A stretch of DNA of 12,272 nucleotides. Source: Chloroflexota bacterium (GTDB taxonomy: Bacteria > Chloroflexota > Anaerolineae > 4572-78 > J111). Below, one piece after another: positions 5,785 to 12,272 of this stretch; the stretch's first letter is position 1, and each line of letters begins with the position of its first letter. The position numbers and the translations under genes are program-made. The notes under the pieces were generated by a model. The model searched no databases and was not told the DNA's origin. It worked only from the letters and a program-made list of their open reading frames with translations. The stretch lies in NCBI GenBank assembly GCA_003695455.1, contig RFJF01000117.1:1-12272 (forward strand), in the 5' to 3' direction.

Positions 5785-8286
5785 ATGAAAGCGGTTGTTA
5801 TGGCTGGTGGGGCAGGTTCGCGTCTGCGCCCATTAACCATCCACAGGCCAAAACCCATGATTCCCATTGTTAATAAACCGGTGATGGGACATATTCTTGA
5901 CCTGCTCAAAAAGCACAACATTACCGAAGTCATTGTGACGGTGCAGTATCTGGCCGATTTTATTCAGGATTATTTTGGCGATGGCGCCGGCCTGGGAATG
6001 AAAATTCACTACAGTGTTGAAGAAACTCCGCTGGGAACCGCCGGCAGTGTAAAAAACGCGCAGGACTTGCTGGATGAAACCTTTTTGGTCATCAGCGGTG
6101 ATGCATTGACCAACTTTGACCTGACCAAACTGATTGCTTACCACAAAAATGCCAACACACTGGCCACGCTGGCGTTATACAATGTGACCAACCCCGTAGA
6201 TTACGGTGTAATTACCACCAATAGCGAGGGCCACATTACCCGATTTCAGGAAAAGCCCAGCCGGGGCTCGGTAATGTCTGATCACGTGAACACCGGCATT
6301 TATGTGCTCGAACCGGAAATTCTGGATCACGTTCCGGCCAATACCCCCTTTGATTTTGCCAACGATCTATTTAAAACACTCCACGCAGAAGGGCACGTGC
6401 TGCACGGTTATATTGCCGATGGGTACTGGTGTGATGTGGGTAATATATCTGAGTACATTCGTGCTACGGCCAACGCATTAGAGGGGCACGTGCCGGGGCT
6501 GGACCTGGGAAATTACATTGGCGATGGTATTTGGGCCGGCCCGGACGTTGAAATTTCACCGAGTGCTTATTTACAGGGGCCAATTTATCTGGGTAAATCG
6601 GTGCAAATTAAAAACGGCGCCGTTATTTTTGGGCCGGCCGTAATCAGAGATTATACGGTAGTTGATAACGAAGCCCAGATTGACCGTTCTATTTTGTGGC
6701 GCAACTGCTACATTGGCGAACGCGTACAGACCAGCGGCGCGGTGGTTTTGCGGCAGTGCAGCTTAAAATCGTTTGCCACGGTGTTTGAAAGCGCTGTTAT
6801 TGGCGATGGCACAATTATTGGTGAAGGCGCTGTGGTTCACGCCAGCGTAAAAATATGGCCCGGTAAAGAGGTTGAACCGGGCGCTATTGTTAACAGCAGT
6901 ATCATTTGGGGGTCGCAGGGCCGGCGCGTTTTATTTGGGCGGTACGGCGTTACCGGCGTGGTCAATATTGACCTGACCCCTGAGTTCAGCGCCAAACTGG
7001 GCGCGGCATTTGGCGCTATGCTGCCCAAGGGGGCCATTGTTACCATCAACCGAGATATGCACCGCAGCCCCCGTATGATTAAACGGGCTATCATTTCCGG
7101 GCTGCCTTCGGCGGGTATTCGCGCGTGGGATTTGGGCAACCAGCCTATTCCGGTTGCACGCTACTACACCAAAATCAGCGATGCCGAAGGCGGTGTGCAT
7201 GTTCGGCTTTCGCCGTTTGACCAGCGGGTGGTGGATATTCGGTTTATGGACCGTGAAGGGATGAATCTGAGCAAAAACAAAGAGCGTGCCATTGAACGCA
7301 TCTTTTTCAGAGAAGATTTCCGGCGAGTTTATCTGGATGATATTGGTACTATTGAATATGCCGAACATGTTCGTGACCGGTACATTGAAGATTTTTTGAA
7401 ACATTTAAATACCCGCGCCATTCAGGACACTGCCTTCAATTTGGTCATCAATTACACCGATGCCCCCATTTCAAATGTACTGCCCATCATTCTGGAAAAA
7501 CTAAAATGCAACGTAGTGGCGCTAAATGCCAATATTGATATTACCAACGCCCTGCCGGACCAGGCGCAGTTTCAAAAATCGCTCAGGCAAATGCAGTTGA
7601 TTACCACAGCGCTGGGGGCGCAACTGGGCGCTCACATTGACCCCGGCGGAGAAAAGATTGTTTTGGTTGATGACCAGGGTAAATTGCTTGACGGAATTAC
7701 GGCCTGCGCGGTGATGGTTGAACTGGCGCTGCGTGATGCTCCCGGCAGTTCTATTGCCATTCCCGTCAATCTGCCCAATATTTTTGAAACTATTGCCGAA
7801 CGGCACGGTGGACGTATCATCCGCACTGATATGGAATCTGACTCACTGGTGCAAGCCACCTGCTCAAAGAATGTTATTTTGGGGGCCAGTGGCAAGGGAA
7901 ATTTTATTTTTCCTGATTTTCAGTGTGCATACGATGGCATGATGGCTGTAGCAAGGTTGCTGGAATTTCTGGCTACCCAAAAAGTTGCCATTAGCGATGT
8001 TGTACTCAATTTGCCGCCCTACTACATTGCCGACCGCCGGGTAAGTTGTATTTGGGAGGCCAAACCCAAAGTTATGCGGCTCATCAATGAAAAATTTGAT
8101 AACTACACCAACCATGCCCAGCACGGTGTAAAAGTAGATTTGGGAACCAACAAATGGGTGCTTATTGTGCCGGACCCGGACCAACCGTACTTTAGGGTAA
8201 CCACCGAGGCCGAGTCTCAGGTTGAGGCCGAATCTCTAGCCGATGAGTACGCCCAAATTATTGAAAAAATATCTCCGTTGGATTAG
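5785..8286 (+). CDS. NDP-sugar (mannose-1-phosphate) guanylyltransferase fused to a degenerate phosphomannomutase
   Basis: An 833-residue three-part protein. Residues 1-235 are a nucleotidyltransferase: [11 protein letters not shown] (8-18), K23, metal-binding SGDALTNFD (104-112), EKP (156-158) and [10 protein letters not shown] (169-178). Residues about 245-375 form a left-handed beta-helix of hexapeptide repeats. Residues about 385-833 follow a phosphohexomutase fold. The likely reaction is mannose-1-phosphate + GTP to GDP-mannose for glycan synthesis. The mutase part looks catalytically impaired. The usual TASHNP loop reads VRLSPFD (Ser476 kept, His and Asn lost), the DGDGDR metal loop reads DPGGEK (619-624), and the GEXSGH sugar loop reads GASGKGN (700-706). 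Similar fused proteins in actinobacteria share this, so it is a family trait, not recent decay. The start follows GAGAGG; an in-frame ATG at 5698 precedes the promoter. Confidence 0.9.
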   Translation: MKAVVMAGGAGSRLRPLTIHRPKPMIPIVNKPVMGHILDLLKKHNITEVIVTVQYLADFIQDYFGDGAGLGMKIHYSVEETPLGTAGSVKNAQDLLDETFLVISGDALTNFDLTKLIAYHKNANTLATLALYNVTNPVDYGVITTNSEGHITRFQEKPSRGSVMSDHVNTGIYVLEPEILDHVPANTPFDFANDLFKTLHAEGHVLHGYIADGYWCDVGNISEYIRATANALEGHVPGLDLGNYIGDGIWAGPDVEISPSAYLQGPIYLGKSVQIKNGAVIFGPAVIRDYTVVDNEAQIDRSILWRNCYIGERVQTSGAVVLRQCSLKSFATVFESAVIGDGTIIGEGAVVHASVKIWPGKEVEPGAIVNSSIIWGSQGRRVLFGRYGVTGVVNIDLTPEFSAKLGAAFGAMLPKGAIVTINRDMHRSPRMIKRAIISGLPSAGIRAWDLGNQPIPVARYYTKISDAEGGVHVRLSPFDQRVVDIRFMDREGMNLSKNKERAIERIFFREDFRRVYLDDIGTIEYAEHVRDRYIEDFLKHLNTRAIQDTAFNLVINYTDAPISNVLPIILEKLKCNVVALNANIDITNALPDQAQFQKSLRQMQLITTALGAQLGAHIDPGGEKIVLVDDQGKLLDGITACAVMVELALRDAPGSSIAIPVNLPNIFETIAERHGGRIIRTDMESDSLVQATCSKNVILGASGKGNFIFPDFQCAYDGMMAVARLLEFLATQKVAISDVVLNLPPYYIADRRVSCIWEAKPKVMRLINEKFDNYTNHAQHGVKVDLGTNKWVLIVPDPDQPYFRVTTEAESQVEAESLADEYAQIIEKISPLD

Positions 8287-8306
8287 CCTGCTCAAGAAAT
8301 TGACGC

Positions 8307-8342
8307 AAAAAAGAGCCGCGACGAATATCGCGGCTCTTTTTT
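8307..8342. terminator. Bidirectional terminator between convergent operons
   Basis: A perfect 15-base inverted repeat, AAAAAAGAGCCGCGA (8307-8321) with its complement at 8328-8342, around CGAATA. It gives a GC stem followed by T6 on either strand. It can end both the rightward sugar-nucleotide gene and the leftward ribosomal operon after rplL. Confidence 0.9.
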
Positions 8343-8373
8343 ATATGCGCTTTGGGTTGTGTCAGAACGGCAA

Positions 8374-8757
8374 TTAGCTGACTTCGGCCACGGCGCCTTC
8401 GGCTTCCAGTTTGCTTTTGGCTTCTTCGGCGGCTTCTTTGGCCACGGCTTCCAGTACCTTGACCGGGGCGCTGTCAACAAGCTCTTTGGCTTCTTTGAGG
8501 CCCAGGTCAGAGCGCAGGGTGCGCACAGCCTTGATAACCTGAATTTTCTTGGCGCCAATTTCTTTCAGCATGACGTCAAATTCGGTCTTTTCTTCTTCTT
8601 CTTCAACGGCAGCGGCGGCACCCGGAACGGCGGCCATGACGGCGGCCGGAGCTGCGGCGCTCACGCCCCATTTTTCTTCCAGCATTTTGGTCAGTTCAGC
8701 CGCTTCAAGTACGGTCAGCTGGCTCAGTTCTTCAACAATTTTTTCGAGATCTGCCAT
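8374..8757 (-). CDS. rplL: Ribosomal protein bL12 (L7/L12)
   Basis: A 127-residue stalk protein, present in multiple copies on uL10, that recruits and stimulates translation GTPases. The N-terminal dimerisation and L10-binding helices are residues 1-32. An Ala/Pro-rich hinge follows at about 33-52, ending in a run of glutamates. The C-terminal factor-binding domain begins near EKTEFDVML (56-64) and includes the conserved IQVIKAVR and [11 protein letters not shown] segments. Start ATG preceded by CAGGAGA. It follows rplJ by 95 bases and is the last gene of the cluster, with the shared terminator 32 bases beyond it. Length and domain order are normal. Confidence 0.98.
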   Translation of the reverse strand: MADLEKIVEELSQLTVLEAAELTKMLEEKWGVSAAAPAAVMAAVPGAAAAVEEEEEKTEFDVMLKEIGAKKIQVIKAVRTLRSDLGLKEAKELVDSAPVKVLEAVAKEAAEEAKSKLEAEGAVAEVS

Positions 8758-8852
8758 TTTTAATCTCCTGTTGTTCCTTTCTGGTAGATAAAGCTAAATT
8801 AAATTTCAGTTCACAGTAAATTTTGTTGCAAAACGGGTTGGTTTTGATGAAG

Positions 8853-9395
8853 CTACGCTTCTGCATTGGCGCCGTCGGCGTCTTTTTCAGCGTAGGCGTT
8901 GACCACGTTGATAATTTGGCGCACGCTTCCGGCAATAACACCGGTCAATTGCGTAGCCGGGGCATTGATCAGGCCCAAAATCTGGGCGCGCAACACATCA
9001 AGCGACGGCAGAGATGCCAGGCTTTTGACAGCGGCTTCATCAATGGCTTTGCCATCCATCAACCCGCCTTTTACCTCAAGGGCATCATTCTTTTTGGCAA
9101 ATTCGGTGATGGCTTTGGCTACGCCCGGCACATTGTGCGCACAGAACCCAATACCTACGGGGCCAACTAACAATTCATCAATAGCCGGCAATCCGGCTTC
9201 TTCCAGCGCCCGTTTGGCCAGCGTATTTTTTACAACTGCGTAGCTACCTTCTGCTTCACGGATTTTTCCGCGAAGCTCCTGAATTTCAGGTACAGTCAAG
9301 CCGCGATAATCAGTTATAATAATCGCATCGCTGTTTTTCAGGTTGTCCACATAGCTGGCAACCAGTTGTTCTTTTTTCTTACGCGATATAGCCAA
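8853..9395 (-). CDS. rplJ: Ribosomal protein uL10
   Basis: A 180-residue stalk-base protein that binds 23S rRNA and carries bL12 dimers; the L10(L12) complex also represses its own operon in bacteria that have been studied. The N-terminus MAISRKKKEQLV, DYRGLTV (29-35) and VVKNTLAKRAL (54-64) are typical, and the helical C-terminal tail that binds bL12 is present. The start codon is TTG (plus 9393-9395), decided by a strong AAAGGAGG 7 bases upstream and by the conserved N-terminus. An unusual start may keep its translation low relative to rplL. It lies downstream of an L10 leader and terminator (9415-9562). Confidence 0.98.
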   Translation of the reverse strand: MAISRKKKEQLVASYVDNLKNSDAIIITDYRGLTVPEIQELRGKIREAEGSYAVVKNTLAKRALEEAGLPAIDELLVGPVGIGFCAHNVPGVAKAITEFAKKNDALEVKGGLMDGKAIDEAAVKSLASLPSLDVLRAQILGLINAPATQLTGVIAGSVRQIINVVNAYAEKDADGANAEA

Positions 9396-9414
9396 GTTTT
9401 TCCTCCTTTCTGAG

Positions 9415-9450
9415 TAATAAAAAAGTCTCTACCTGCCGGGTAGAGACTTT
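9415..9450 (-). terminator. Rho-independent attenuator in front of rplJ
   Basis: Read leftward, AAAGTCTCTACC (plus 9439-9450) pairs perfectly over 12 bases with GGTAGAGACTTT (plus 9422-9433) around loop CGGCA and continues into TTATT. It lies in the leader, upstream of the rplJ ribosome binding site and after rplA. It can therefore both end rplKA transcripts and attenuate rplJL. Confidence 0.88.
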
Positions 9451-9467
9451 GAACATCAAATAACGCA

Positions 9468-9491
9468 CCTTTTAGGCCATGACCTAAAAGG
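9468..9491 (-). promoter_or_regulatory. Stable spacer hairpin in the rplJ leader
   Basis: A perfect 9-base stem, CCTTTTAGG with CCTAAAAGG (9468-9476 and 9483-9491), with a 6-base loop. It sits between the L10-binding element and the terminator and would shorten the distance between the two pairing partners of the proposed antiterminator. Confidence 0.6.
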
Positions 9492-9499
9492 GCTGTTAA

Positions 9500-9562
9500 A
9501 TCTCATACCTCGGCAGGATGTTTTACCAATTAAGCGCGTTGCGCACCTGCTGTCTTTGGTAA
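9500..9562 (-). promoter_or_regulatory. L10 leader (ribosomal protein L10 autoregulatory RNA)
   Basis: Read leftward the sequence contains ACCAAAGACAGCAGG, then CTTAAT, then CCTGCCGAGG. This is the conserved core of the bacterial L10 leader, which mimics the 23S rRNA site of L10(L12). GCAGG (plus 9546-9550) pairs with CCTGC (plus 9513-9517), forming the stem next to the conserved internal-loop bases. An alternative stem, TTACCAA/TTGGTAA (9556-9562 with 9523-9529), would exclude this pairing. Position directly before rplJ and sequence agreement make the identification firm. A covariance-model search for the L10 leader family would settle it. Confidence 0.87.
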
Positions 9563-9566
9563 TTTC

Positions 9567-9593
9567 ATAATATTCGGTTTGCAAACACGTTAA
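9567..9593 (-). promoter_or_regulatory. Possible promoter of rplJL
   Basis: On the minus strand TTAACG (plus 9588-9593), a 15-base spacer and TATTAT (plus 9567-9572). The -10 is good, but the spacer is short and the -35 weak. It lies just before the L10 leader, where a separate rplJL promoter would be expected. Read-through from rplA is the alternative source of transcripts. Confidence 0.35.
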
Positions 9594-9615
9594 TTTGCCA
9601 GAGTGTCCTTAAGCG

Positions 9616-10329
9616 TTAGTTGAGTTTTAATGCAGCAGCTTGCATTGGGTCTACGGTTACGCCAGGGCCCATTGTGGCGCTCAGGCTTACTTTTCTGATA
9701 TAAATGCCTTTGGCTGCCGAGGGTTTGGCGTTAACAATGGCTTCCATTAGCGCCGTGAGATTTTGCAGCAACGCTTCCTGGCTGAAGCTGACTTTGCCAA
9801 TGGGTACGTGAACATTGGCCGTTCTATCCAGCCGGAACTCAACACGGCCGGCTTTCAGTTCGGAGACAACGCGTTCCAGGTCTTGCCCCGGAACAACGGT
9901 ACCCGCTTTGGGGCTGGGCATTAATCCCCGTGGGCCAAGTTGCCGGCCCAACCGCCCCACTTTTGACATAACGTTGGGGGTGGCTACTGAAACGTCAAAT
10001 TCAAACCAGCCGCCCTGAATTTTCTGCACATATTCATCGGTGCCGGCAAAATCTGCGCCGGCGTCAAGCGCACGCTGCTGGTCTTCGCCTTCAGCAAATA
10101 CCAGAACGCGAACTTCTTTGCCGGTGCCGTTGGGTAACTTTACCGTTGAGCGAATTTGCTGGTCGGCTTTGCGGGGATCAAGCCCCATGCGCAGGTGGGC
10201 TTCAACCGTGGCATCAAAATTGCTGTACGATGTTTTTTTCACCAGATCAACGGCTTCTTCCGGTGAGTAGGCTTTTTGTTTATCAATAAGTTTTGCTGCT
10301 TCTAAATACTTTTTGCCTCTCTTGGGCAT
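9616..10329 (-). CDS. rplA: Ribosomal protein uL1
   Basis: A 237-residue protein of the 50S L1 stalk, which moves with deacylated tRNA at the E site; in several bacteria uL1 also represses its own operon. The N-terminus is [11 protein letters not shown], and the signature [19 protein letters not shown] lies at 125-143. The C-terminal part of domain I, with [16 protein letters not shown] (208-223), is intact, and the length is normal. The start at plus 10327-10329 is set by AGGAGG 6 bases upstream. An in-frame ATG 17 codons earlier lies before that site and encodes unrelated residues. A hairpin lies 25-43 bases upstream of the start. Confidence 0.98.
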   Translation of the reverse strand: MPKRGKKYLEAAKLIDKQKAYSPEEAVDLVKKTSYSNFDATVEAHLRMGLDPRKADQQIRSTVKLPNGTGKEVRVLVFAEGEDQQRALDAGADFAGTDEYVQKIQGGWFEFDVSVATPNVMSKVGRLGRQLGPRGLMPSPKAGTVVPGQDLERVVSELKAGRVEFRLDRTANVHVPIGKVSFSQEALLQNLTALMEAIVNAKPSAAKGIYIRKVSLSATMGPGVTVDPMQAAALKLN

Positions 10330-10353
10330 TTTATCCTCCTGCGTGGTGATGGC

Positions 10354-10372
10354 GGGTTGGGCAAACCAACCC
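10354..10372 (-). promoter_or_regulatory. Hairpin upstream of the rplA ribosome binding site
   Basis: A perfect 7-base stem, GGGTTGG/CCAACCC (10354-10360 with 10366-10372), with a 5-base loop, in the 81-base gap between rplK and rplA. No T run follows, so it is not a terminator. It may tune rplA translation or mRNA stability. I cannot match it to a known L1 operator. Confidence 0.35.
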
Positions 10373-10410
10373 TCCCACAAATCGGTTAATAGAAATAGTA
10401 AAAACTATGT

Positions 10411-10836
10411 TTAATCTTGTACAACAATACCCATGCTGCGGGCAGAACCCTCAACCTGGCGCATTGCGCCTTCCATATCAACTGCGTTGAGGTCTCGCAT
10501 TTTTGTTTGCGCAATTTCCTGAACCTGTGCTCGGGTAACCGTGCCAACCTTGTCGCGATTGGGCACACCAGACCCTTTGTCCAGACCGGCAGCCTTTTTC
10601 AGCAGATCGCTTACCGGCGGGGCTTTGGTGATAAACGAGAATGTTTGGTCTGTGTAAATGGTAATTTCTGCGGGGATGATAGACCCCATCATGTTTTGGG
10701 TTCTGGCGTTATATTCTTTGCAAAAGGCCATAATATTGATTTGGTGCGGCCCTAATGCAGTACCCACCGGCGGCGCCGGGTTAGCCTTGCCTGCCGGAAT
10801 TTGCAATTTTACCACTGCTTTTACTTTTTTAGCCAT
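10411..10836 (-). CDS. rplK: Ribosomal protein uL11
   Basis: A 141-residue protein of the GTPase-associated centre that binds helices 43/44 of 23S rRNA and is the site of thiostrepton action and RelA-linked stringent signalling. The proline-rich N-terminal domain ([15 protein letters not shown], 21-35) and the C-terminal rRNA-binding domain ([17 protein letters not shown] region, RSMGIVV near the end) are present, with normal length. The start ATG follows AAGGAT. It lies 50 bases after nusG and 81 before rplA in the standard order. Confidence 0.98.
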   Translation of the reverse strand: MAKKVKAVVKLQIPAGKANPAPPVGTALGPHQINIMAFCKEYNARTQNMMGSIIPAEITIYTDQTFSFITKAPPVSDLLKKAAGLDKGSGVPNRDKVGTVTRAQVQEIAQTKMRDLNAVDMEGAMRQVEGSARSMGIVVQD

Positions 10837-10886
10837 AACTTATCCTTCCAGTAGCCTTTGTGTGGCTCAAATCTCAAAAATTTAAA

Positions 10887-11555
10887 TCAGGCGCGCTCTA
10901 CCTGTAAAAAGTCAAGTTCAATGGGGGTTTCGCGCCCAAAGAAGTTTACCAAAACTCTCACCCGGCCGCGGTCCAGGTCAATTTCATCAACGCTGCCCAT
11001 AAAATCTTCAAATGGGCCTTCGACAATGCGGACCTTTTCGCCAACTTTGAAACTGACCTTAATTTTGGGCGCTTCGGCTTCCATCCGCTTGAGAATTTTA
11101 TCAACTTCATCGGGGCGCAGCGGCGTGGGTTTGCTGCCGGAGCCTACAAAGCCGGTAACGCCGGGGGTGTTTCTCACAACGTACCAGGAGTCTTCGTCAA
11201 GGACCATTTCTACCAGAATGTACCCCGGAAACACGCGCCGTTCTATGGTGCGCCGGTGTCCGTCTTTGAGTTCCACTTCTTCTTCAGTGGGCACCACAAC
11301 CTGAAAAATCCTGTCGGACATCCCCATGGATTCAATACGGTGCTTCAGGTTTTTTTCTACCTTATTTTCATAACCGGAGTAACTGTGAATCACATACCAT
11401 TCTGTACCTTCCGGGCGCGGAGGTTCGGTTTGTTCCTCGCCTTCGGCGTTTTCCAAAAGGTCATCATCCTGATTAACAGCAACGTCATCGGCCAGATTGT
11501 CATGAACAGCCCCGTTTTCTGGCGCGTTGTTCATATTGTTCAATTCGTTAGCCAT
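10887..11555 (-). CDS. nusG: Transcription termination/antitermination factor NusG
   Basis: A 222-residue NusG that binds the RNA polymerase clamp and links it to ribosomes or Rho. The NGN domain starts at WYVIHSYSGYE (53-63) and includes FPGYILVEM (109-117) and NTPGVTGFVG (129-138). The KOW domain (about 168-222) includes VGEKVRIVEGPFEDFMG and ends in the usual FGRETPIELDFLQVE. About 50 extra residues precede the NGN domain. They are strongly acidic and Asn-rich, with no predicted fold, so the protein is longer than the ~180-residue E. coli form. Acidic NusG extensions occur in several phyla. The start ATG has only a weak AAGAG site upstream. It sits between secE and rplK as usual. Confidence 0.97.
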   Translation of the reverse strand: MANELNNMNNAPENGAVHDNLADDVAVNQDDDLLENAEGEEQTEPPRPEGTEWYVIHSYSGYENKVEKNLKHRIESMGMSDRIFQVVVPTEEEVELKDGHRRTIERRVFPGYILVEMVLDEDSWYVVRNTPGVTGFVGSGSKPTPLRPDEVDKILKRMEAEAPKIKVSFKVGEKVRIVEGPFEDFMGSVDEIDLDRGRVRVLVNFFGRETPIELDFLQVERA

Positions 11556-11598
11556 AATTTAACTCTTTTTAATTACCAACCACTACTCAACGTTGCCG

Positions 11599-11910
11599 CT
11601 AAACTTCCTGGCTGTTGTAGTAAAATGCGCCTGCACCGGCAAGCAACAACACTATGGCGATTCCAATTCTCACCAGGTCGCCGGCAATGATGCCCGCCAC
11701 AATAATCTGAAAAATATAATCAAGCGCGCCCAAAAAGAAAGCCATTGCTACGGTAACCGCAACAATTATCATGGTGAGGTTTTGGGTTTCTTCCCGGGTA
11801 GGCCACGTTACGCGGCGTAACTCGGCGCGGGTATCTTGAAAATATCTTACAATTGCGTTTGGCTCACTGCCTGACGACGATGAAGTCGTTCTTGATTTTG
11901 ATTTTGCCAC
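11599..11910 (-). CDS. secE: Preprotein translocase subunit SecE
   Basis: A 103-residue SecE that clamps SecY in the protein-export channel. The amphipathic helix with VRYFQDTRAELRRVTWPTREE (about 21-41) is diagnostic, and the core membrane helix follows at about 46-69. A second hydrophobic stretch, about 78-97 (LVRIGIAIVLLLAGAGAF), is present. Minimal bacterial SecE ends after the first of these, so this copy may span the membrane twice. The start chosen is GTG at 11908-11910 with AAGAAGGG about 10 bases upstream. A longer reading to 12009 would overlap rpmG and adds unrelated residues. It lies 53 bases after rpmG and 43 before nusG. Confidence 0.93.
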   Translation of the reverse strand: MAKSKSRTTSSSSGSEPNAIVRYFQDTRAELRRVTWPTREETQNLTMIIVAVTVAMAFFLGALDYIFQIIVAGIIAGDLVRIGIAIVLLLAGAGAFYYNSQEV

Positions 11911-11963
11911 CCTAAACGTACCCTTCTTTTGCGGTGTTGTGTAGATTAACGCTTGCCCGGAAG

Positions 11964-12128
11964 TTATTTGGTTTCCCGGTGAAGCCGATGCGTGCGGCAT
12001 CGGGGGCAATATTTGTTCAGTTCCATCCGGCTTGGGTCGTTGCGGCGATTTTTCTGGGATGTGTAGTTGCGTTCACCGCATTCTGTACAGGCCAGAGTCA
12101 TTACAATTCGTACTGCTTTTTTTGCCAT
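11964..12128 (-). CDS. rpmG: Ribosomal protein bL33, zinc-ribbon form
   Basis: A 54-residue protein beginning [18 protein letters not shown] and ending HRLHRETK. It has the four cysteines of the zinc-binding (C+) form of bL33 at residues 14, 17, 41 and 44 (CTEC and CPRC), with the [21 protein letters not shown] core. bL33 sits near the E site of the 50S subunit. Position just upstream of secE is the usual one. No good ribosome binding site is visible. The start codon lies only 12 bases after a strong terminator-like hairpin (12137-12178), so its expression may depend on read-through or on that structure. Confidence 0.95.
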   Translation of the reverse strand: MAKKAVRIVMTLACTECGERNYTSQKNRRNDPSRMELNKYCPRCRTHRLHRETK

Positions 12129-12136
12129 AATTCATT

Positions 12137-12178
12137 AAAAAGAGGGGGAGAAGACACATTTTGCCCTCTCCACCCTCT
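12137..12178 (-). terminator. Terminator after tuf, abutting rpmG
   Basis: Read leftward, AGAGGG-t-GGAGA (plus 12167-12178) pairs with TCTCCCCCTCT (plus 12141-12151), 11 pairs with one bulged T, followed by TTTT. It lies 65 bases after the tuf stop codon and 12 bases before the rpmG start codon. Confidence 0.75.
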
Positions 12179-12242
12179 GACTCCTTTCTACCAAAAGCCA
12201 GCTTGCTACTGCTCTAGTGTACTCGCTCAGTCAGACTATTGA

Positions 12243-12272
12243 CTATTCGATAATTTTGGTGATGATGCCGGC
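12243..12272 (-). CDS. tuf: Elongation factor Tu, last codons only
   Basis: The last nine sense codons and the TAG stop of a leftward gene that runs off the right edge. They read AGIITKIIE, the characteristic C-terminus of EF-Tu (typical ends are GAGVVTKIIE and close variants). The order tuf-rpmG-secE-nusG-rplK is a common bacterial arrangement, which supports the call despite the short evidence. The 114-base gap to rpmG has no tRNA that I can see. Confidence 0.8.
   Translation of the reverse strand, partial: AGIITKIIE

Noticed and set aside
8359..8763. 134-codon plus-strand frame over rplL
   Set aside because: Phe/Gly-rich shadow of the Ala/Glu-rich rplL codons.
11911..12009. N-terminal extension of SecE to 12009
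   Set aside because: It overlaps rpmG on the same strand in another frame and the residues are the bL33 gene read out of frame.

Overview
The window looks like a piece of a bacterial chromosome from a Chloroflexota (Anaerolineae-like) organism. This is an inference. It rests on a one-chain mannose-1-phosphate guanylyltransferase/degenerate phosphomannomutase of a type found in actinobacteria and Chloroflexota, on moderate GC with sigma70-like promoters and strong AGGAGG ribosome binding sites, and on a ribosomal cluster that is not followed by rpoBC. No insertion sequence, phage gene, CRISPR array, tRNA or rRNA is visible.

Layout. Positions 1-152 hold the possible tail of an upstream gene and a GC-rich palindromic repeat. 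Two rightward genes follow: an acyl-CoA ligase (153-1895) and a class I PPK2 polyphosphate kinase (2013-2930) with its own extended -10 promoter. The gap 2931-3320 has no convincing protein gene but contains what looks like a complete orphan non-coding RNA unit: promoter, several nested stems with a possible pseudoknot, and a rho-independent terminator. Two leftward genes follow, a MenH-like hydrolase (3321-4130) and a SCO/SenC copper-chaperone lipoprotein (4219-4824). The SCO gene is divergent from a membrane-anchored thioredoxin (5045-5608), and the two may work together in copper-site assembly outside the membrane. A large GDP-mannose/NDP-sugar pyrophosphorylase fusion (5785-8286) ends at a terminator shared with the convergent ribosomal cluster.

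From 8374 to the right edge everything is on the minus strand. In transcription order it reads tuf (last nine codons only), rpmG, secE, nusG, rplK, rplA, rplJ, rplL: the classical translation/secretion/elongation cluster. rpmG (bL33, 54 codons) is short and easily overlooked. The rplA-rplJ gap carries a recognisable L10 leader followed by a rho-independent terminator. One strand of the L10-binding element can pair over 11 base pairs with the terminator, which suggests L10(L12)-controlled attenuation of rplJL.

The best candidates for something undescribed are the orphan RNA at about 3064-3318 and, as a new instance of a known principle, the explicit terminator/antiterminator switch in front of rplJ.
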